A DNA stretch of 64,000 nucleotides from DATCMA01 sp036563645 (lineage in GTDB: Bacteria; Actinomycetota; Actinomycetes; Mycobacteriales; Micromonosporaceae), in contig DATCMA010000062.1 of assembly GCA_036563645.1 (NCBI GenBank), forward strand, positions 9,892 to 73,891. The letters run 5' to 3'. Every line of letters starts with the position of its first letter. Positions within the stretch are counted from its first letter, which is position 1. This document shows, one piece after another, positions 60,112-64,000 of the stretch. The notes below the pieces were generated by a model. That model did not search any database and was not told where the DNA came from. It saw only the letters and a program-made list of their open reading frames with translations. The translations under genes were made by a program, and so were the position numbers.

Positions 60112-61311
60112 TCACCGCGACAGGGCTCGTGTCACCGTACCAGAGGGCGCCGGCGCGGCGGCCGGGGCCATCCTCGGCAGCCGACGAACGTGCTCGTAGA
60201 GCTCCACGTATCGTTCCGCCATCACCGCGGGGGTGAACCGTCGGGCCGCCTCCCAGCAGCACTCCCGCGGATCGAGCCGATCAGCGTAGGCGACGAGCTC
60301 ACCGAGCTCCTCCTCATCCCTGGTGAGCAGTCCAGTGCGACCATGTTCGACCAACTCCGGTACGCAGCCGCGGGCGAGCGCGACCACCGGAGTGCCGAGG
60401 GCTAGGGCCTCGACGACGGCGGTCCCCCCAGGCTCCTCCCAGCGCAGGGGGAAGAGCGCGCAGCGCGCGGTTGCCACCAGCTCGTCGCGCGCCCGGCCCG
60501 AGACCGTGCCGATCCACTTCACCCGGACCCCGTCGACGTAGGGCTCGACGCGTTCGCGCCAGAACTGGACATCCGGGTTCTGTTCCGCGATCGGATCGCC
60601 CCGCGCCGCGAGGAGATCCTCCGGCCGGTGATACGGCCCGACCGGACCGGCCAGGATCACGTCGAAGCCGAACCGGTGGGCGAGGTGGGCGCCGAGATCT
60701 TGGCCTTTGCCCGGGTTGATTCGACCCAAGATCACAACATGGTTGCCCTTGCTTGGCAGGGGACGGGTCGCGGCGTCCACCGCCAGAGGCGTGGCCAGGT
60801 GCACGTATCCGATCGCGTGCGCCCGCAGCGCGGCCGGTGCGCGGGCGAGCTGAGCGGCGGAGACCCCGTTCACCCGGACTCGGTCGCCGCCGTCGAAGGT
60901 GCCGTACAAGTCGGGATGCTTGGCGAGGTCCCAGTGCAAGGTGTGCAGCGCGGGTGGCGCGTCGCGGCCCAGCGCGGTGACCGTGGCGAGGCCGATCGCC
61001 TCGACGTGGTCGTGAATAAGGTCGATGTCGTCCCGTTCGCGCACGGCCCGGACCACGGCCTGCATGTGGGCCTGGGCGATGCCGCACACCTGGTTGTACG
61101 GCCGCTGCAAGGCGCTGAACTGCCCTTCGGCGTACAGCGCGATCCGCTCGTCGACGGGGAGGGTGCTGGCGCCGACCGAGGCGAGCACCACCCGGACGCC
61201 CAGGCGGCGCAGCTCGGGCACCAGCGTGGCGACCACGTTCTCGATTCCGCCGTAGCCGTTGGGGGGTACCGGGAGCCACGGCCCGGCGTTCATCAGCACC
61301 GTCAGGCCCAT
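60112..61311 (-). CDS. GT4-family glycosyltransferase
   Basis: A 399-aa GT-B retaining glycosyltransferase. The N-terminal domain has PNGYGGIENVVATLVPELRRLG, a donor/acceptor loop signature, and DLIHDHVEAIG. The C-terminal nucleotide-sugar domain has ILGRINPGKGQDLGAHLA, CALFPLRWEEPGGTAVVEALA and GTPVVALARGCVPELVEHG (the E-x7-E type motif). It starts inside the end of the glucosyl-3-phosphoglycerate synthase gene (10-nt overlap), so the two proteins are coupled. It may add a second sugar to glucosyl(phospho)glycerate or start an unrelated glycoside. Acceptor unknown. Confidence 0.87.
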   Translation of the reverse strand: MGLTVLMNAGPWLPVPPNGYGGIENVVATLVPELRRLGVRVVLASVGASTLPVDERIALYAEGQFSALQRPYNQVCGIAQAHMQAVVRAVRERDDIDLIHDHVEAIGLATVTALGRDAPPALHTLHWDLAKHPDLYGTFDGGDRVRVNGVSAAQLARAPAALRAHAIGYVHLATPLAVDAATRPLPSKGNHVVILGRINPGKGQDLGAHLAHRFGFDVILAGPVGPYHRPEDLLAARGDPIAEQNPDVQFWRERVEPYVDGVRVKWIGTVSGRARDELVATARCALFPLRWEEPGGTAVVEALALGTPVVALARGCVPELVEHGRTGLLTRDEEELGELVAYADRLDPRECCWEAARRFTPAVMAERYVELYEHVRRLPRMAPAAAPAPSGTVTRALSR

Positions 61312-62330
61312 ACCGCCGCCCTGCTGTTGTATCGGCCGCGCATCACCTCCCGCAGCGGACCGGCTGGCGGGCGTTCCGCCACGGAGATGTCCGTGACGAC
61401 CACCTCTCGCTCCAAGCCGGGCAGGAGGTTGTTGGTTCCTCGCCGGAACTGCGTGAGGAAAGACGCCGGCGGGGTTTCGGTCGTCACCCAGCCGTTGCGG
61501 TACAGCCGGCTCCACGCGGTGAGGATGATCTGGGCCGCCATCCGCCCCAGCGCCTCGATGCTCTGGTGGCGGTGCAACCGCTCGCCCAGGTCGACCTGGG
61601 CGAGCGCGTCGAGCCCGACCTTCTCGAAGACGTCGATGAGCATCGCGGTCTCGACGCCGTAGCCCGACACGAAGGGCAGCTGGTCGAGCAGGGCTCGCCG
61701 TCCGGCGTACTCACCGGCGAGTGGCTGCACGAACCCGGCCAGCTCCGGCCAGAACAGGTTGAGCAGGGGGCGTGCGACGAGCTCGGTGACCCGGCCGCCT
61801 CCCTCGGCGTCGACCATCCCGGTCTGCGCGAGCGGTCGGTGGTAGAAGGCCTTGACGAAGTCGACCGACGGATCGGTGAGCAGCGGGCCGAGCAGACCGG
61901 TCACGAATCGTGGCTGGAACTCCCGCAGGTCCGCGTCGAGGAAGGCGACGACGTCACCGCTGGCGGCGAGGAGGCCGCACCACAGGGCGTCGCCTTTACC
62001 GTCCAGCCGGGGCAGCCCGCGGGTCATCTCCTCCTGGCTCACCACACGGGCACCGGCAGCCGCGGCCACTTCCGCGGTCCCATCCGAGGAACGGGAGTCG
62101 ACCACGATCAGCTCGTCGACGAGCGGAAGCCGTTCCATCAGGTGCTCACGGATCGTGGTCACGATCGCTCCGATGGTGGCTGCCTCGTCGCGAGCCGGTA
62201 GCACAACGCTGACCGTCGTGTCGCCTTTTCCGCGCACCAGTTGCCGTGCCGTCCACTCGTCAGCGGAACGGGTGCGGTACGTCGCCCAGGCTTCTACCAC
62301 CGGCGACAGCGGCGTTTGCGAGTGCCCCAC
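61302..62330 (-). CDS. gpgS: Glucosyl-3-phosphoglycerate synthase (GT81)
   Basis: A 342-aa GT-A glycosyltransferase making glucosyl-3-phosphoglycerate from NDP-glucose and 3-phosphoglycerate. Motifs: nucleotide-binding VSVVLPARDEAATIG, IVVDSRSSDGTAEVA, the acceptor loop GLPRLDGKGDALW, the metal-binding AFLDADLREFQP and the later PFVSGYGVETAMLIDV with LGERLHRHQ. The pathway leads to glucosylglycerate, an osmolyte, and to methylglucose lipopolysaccharide in mycobacteria. The frame starts at TTG 62399, but GTG 62330 has a GGGGG SD 7 nt upstream and gives a family-like N-terminus. Divergent from the Gfo/Idh/MocA gene. Confidence 0.9.
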   Translation of the reverse strand: MGHSQTPLSPVVEAWATYRTRSADEWTARQLVRGKGDTTVSVVLPARDEAATIGAIVTTIREHLMERLPLVDELIVVDSRSSDGTAEVAAAAGARVVSQEEMTRGLPRLDGKGDALWCGLLAASGDVVAFLDADLREFQPRFVTGLLGPLLTDPSVDFVKAFYHRPLAQTGMVDAEGGGRVTELVARPLLNLFWPELAGFVQPLAGEYAGRRALLDQLPFVSGYGVETAMLIDVFEKVGLDALAQVDLGERLHRHQSIEALGRMAAQIILTAWSRLYRNGWVTTETPPASFLTQFRRGTNNLLPGLEREVVVTDISVAERPPAGPLREVMRGRYNSRAAVWA

Positions 62331-62540
62331 AGTCGTACCCCCAGATGCGATCTGACAAGCCCCGAACGGGTGAATAGTTCCCAGCCAGTCGGGCTTCAAC
62401 CGTCGCCCCGGCTCCCTGCGATCATCCGCCCTCTGATCATTGCGCGCCGCGGCGCCCGCGGCACCGTGTTTCGACCGGCCTGCGGCGTGGCACTGGAGCA
62501 GGTGCGGTCAGGAAAGGACGGTAGCCAAGGGACGGAGCTC

Positions 62541-63509
62541 ATGAGGCGCTGCCGGGTGGCTTTGGTCGGCGCGGGGAATGTCGCGCGGCGGCACGCGCGC
62601 GTGCTGGCGGGCTTCGACGACGTCGACCTCATCGGGGTCACCGACGTGCTGCCCGCAGCGGCCCGATCACTCGCCCACGATTACGACACTCAGGTCTTTC
62701 CGGATTACGTCGCGCTGCTCGACGCCGAACCGGACGCGGTGTACGTCTGCGTGCCGCCATTCGCTCACGGGCCGATCGAGGAGGCGATCATCGAGGCGGG
62801 TCGGGCGATGTTCGTGGAGAAGCCCTTGGCGGCGGACCTTGCTACCGCCGAGCGTATCGGGGCGCGCGTGGCGCGCCGCCGGACGCTCACCGCGGTCGGC
62901 CACCACTGGCGTTACCTCCCCGTGGTCGCCCAGGCGCAGAAGCTCCTCGCCGGCAAGACCCTCCGCCTGGCCAACGGCGCCTGGCTGGACCGGGTGCCGC
63001 CGGTCGCCTGGTGGGTGCGGCGAGATCGGTCCGGAGGGCCCGTCGTCGAGCAAACGGTGCACGTCCTCGACCTGCTCCGCGTCCTCGTCGGGGAAGTCCG
63101 CGAGGTTTCGGCCGTCGCCGACGGCACCCCACCCGCCGTCGACCAGGCGGACATCGACGCGGTCACCGCCGCGACGCTTCGCTTCACCAGCGGCGCGGTC
63201 GGCACTCTCGCCGCCGCTTGCGTGCTGGGCTGGCGTCACCGCGCGGGGCTCGACATCTACGCGGACGGACTGGCGGTGGGCATCAGCGAGGACGCCCTTG
63301 TGGTCCGGGACAGCACCGGGGAGCACACGGTGCCCGGCAACCCCGAGGATGGGCGGATCGCGGTGGACCGTGCGTTCGTCAACGCCGTCCGCGGCATCGA
63401 CGACGACATCCGGGCTCCCTACGAGGAGGCCCTGCGGACGCACCGCCTGGCCTGGGCGGTGGCGAGATCGGCGGCGGAGCATCGACCGGTGGTGGTGAGT
63501 GGTGACTGA
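62541..63509 (+). CDS. Gfo/Idh/MocA-family oxidoreductase
   Basis: A 322-aa NAD(P)-dependent sugar-type dehydrogenase. The Rossmann motif VALVGAGNVARRHARVL is at the N-terminus, the conserved FVEKPLA (Glu-Lys-Pro) about residue 93, and a catalytic-type His in VVEQTVHVLDLLRVLVGE. Substrate cannot be told; family members oxidise sugars, inositols or related rings. I use ATG 62541 with a GGAG SD; the long upstream frame is antisense to gpgS. It overlaps the next gene by 8 nt. Confidence 0.87.
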   Translation: MRRCRVALVGAGNVARRHARVLAGFDDVDLIGVTDVLPAAARSLAHDYDTQVFPDYVALLDAEPDAVYVCVPPFAHGPIEEAIIEAGRAMFVEKPLAADLATAERIGARVARRRTLTAVGHHWRYLPVVAQAQKLLAGKTLRLANGAWLDRVPPVAWWVRRDRSGGPVVEQTVHVLDLLRVLVGEVREVSAVADGTPPAVDQADIDAVTAATLRFTSGAVGTLAAACVLGWRHRAGLDIYADGLAVGISEDALVVRDSTGEHTVPGNPEDGRIAVDRAFVNAVRGIDDDIRAPYEEALRTHRLAWAVARSAAEHRPVVVSGD

Positions 63510-64000
63510 CCGGGACCGCGTGGTGGTGCTGCGCGCCCCTGGCGAGGTGACGATCCGTGAGGACGAGGCGGCACCGCCGAGGGACGGGCAGGTGCGGGTC
63601 CGCACCCGCTTCAGCGGCATCTCGGCGGGCACCGAGCTGAGTTACGTCAAGGGCACCAATCCCTATCTCACGTCCCGGTTCGACCGCACTCTCGGGCTGT
63701 TCCTTCGGGGCACACCCTCGGTGAGCTACCCCGTGGATCGGCTCGGCTACATGGCCGTAGCCGAGGTGGTCGAGAGCCGCAGCCCTGTGGTAACGGAGGG
63801 GACGCTGGTCGCGATGCCCTACGGCCACCGCACCGGCTACGTGGCCGACCCCCTTGTCGACCGGATGGTGCCGCTGCCGAGCGGACTAGATCCGATTTTG
63901 GGTGTATTCGTCGCCCACATGGGCCCGATTTGCGCGAATGGGCTGTTGCACGCGGCGGCCGACCTGCACGGCACGGACGTGCGCGGGCTCGGTGACGGGG
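63502..64000 (+). CDS. Partial MDR-family (zinc-type alcohol dehydrogenase-like) protein, 3' end missing
   Basis: A GTG at 63502 opens a frame that stays open to the end of the window (166 codons). The product begins VTDRDRVVVLRAPGEVTIRE, then GQVRVRTRFSGISAGTELSYVKG, a GroES-like N-terminal domain as in medium-chain dehydrogenases of the BchC or threonine-dehydrogenase-like groups. The usual Cys and GHE zinc-site residues are not seen: the position after GISAGTE lacks Cys. It overlaps the Gfo/Idh/MocA stop by 8 nt, so the two are coupled and may work on one substrate. Confidence 0.75.
   Translation, partial: MTDRDRVVVLRAPGEVTIREDEAAPPRDGQVRVRTRFSGISAGTELSYVKGTNPYLTSRFDRTLGLFLRGTPSVSYPVDRLGYMAVAEVVESRSPVVTEGTLVAMPYGHRTGYVADPLVDRMVPLPSGLDPILGVFVAHMGPICANGLLHAAADLHGTDVRGLGDG

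Overview
The window is about 64 kb of very GC-rich chromosome with dense, often translationally coupled genes and frequent GTG/TTG starts. A desferrioxamine operon under a DtxR/DmdR-type iron box, an XRE-DUF5753/DUF397 pair, a sigma-B-like promoter, a second type II topoisomerase pair, glucosyl-3-phosphoglycerate synthase and a SapB-like lanthipeptide (ram) cluster together point to a filamentous actinomycete (Streptomycetales/Streptosporangiales-like). I cannot name the species. No rRNA, tRNA, CRISPR array, insertion sequence or prophage was seen.

Layout. 0-1.6 kb: the end of a membrane-anchored repeat protein and a secreted C39-like peptidase. 2.2-11.6 kb: an iron module. A ferric-siderophore ABC importer (two FecCD permeases and an ATPase) is divergent from a binding lipoprotein followed by desABCD, and the shared promoter region carries an iron box. 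11.8-16.4 kb: a ParE/ParC-type topoisomerase pair. 16.4-17.9 kb: an XRE/DUF5753 regulator with its DUF397 partner. 17.9-25.3 kb: a D,D-carboxypeptidase, an NCS2 uracil permease, a small membrane protein, a GH65 phosphorylase, an esterase and a 72-aa conserved protein. 25.6-31.3 kb: a stress-type SDR, an L,D-transpeptidase, a class A PBP with a PASTA domain and a FUSC protein. 31.4-34.1 kb: copZ-copA behind CsoR-like palindromes. 34.1-41.7 kb: a small membrane protein, a GGDEF-EAL protein, a prepilin peptidase, a second L,D-transpeptidase, an anti-sigma-type ATPase and a Ser/Thr kinase. 41.9-46 kb: a PMT-like membrane protein, an RHH/MazF toxin-antitoxin pair and 6-phosphogluconate dehydrogenase.

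46.8-54.8 kb is the most interesting part: a complete ram-type class III lanthipeptide locus. It holds a RamC-like synthetase, a 40-aa RamS-like precursor that is easy to miss because of its size, a two-gene ABC exporter with one degenerate ATPase site, and two tandem RamR-like response regulators. One regulator has Thr where the phosphoacceptor Asp should be. The precursor carries two S-x-x-S-x-x-x-C motifs and a core very close to SapB, so the product is predicted to be a surface-active morphogenetic peptide for aerial growth.

54.9-64 kb: a DUF4142 protein, a HelD-type RNA polymerase-associated helicase, glutamate dehydrogenase, and a coupled set of GT4 glycosyltransferase plus glucosyl-3-phosphoglycerate synthase, divergent from a Gfo/Idh/MocA oxidoreductase and a truncated MDR-type dehydrogenase. 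This set looks like part of a glycosyl-metabolite pathway that continues past the window.

Most operon-internal starts were set by 4-nt stop/start overlaps or by visible Shine-Dalgarno (SD) sequences. Functions are inferred from motifs and family knowledge. No database search was run.
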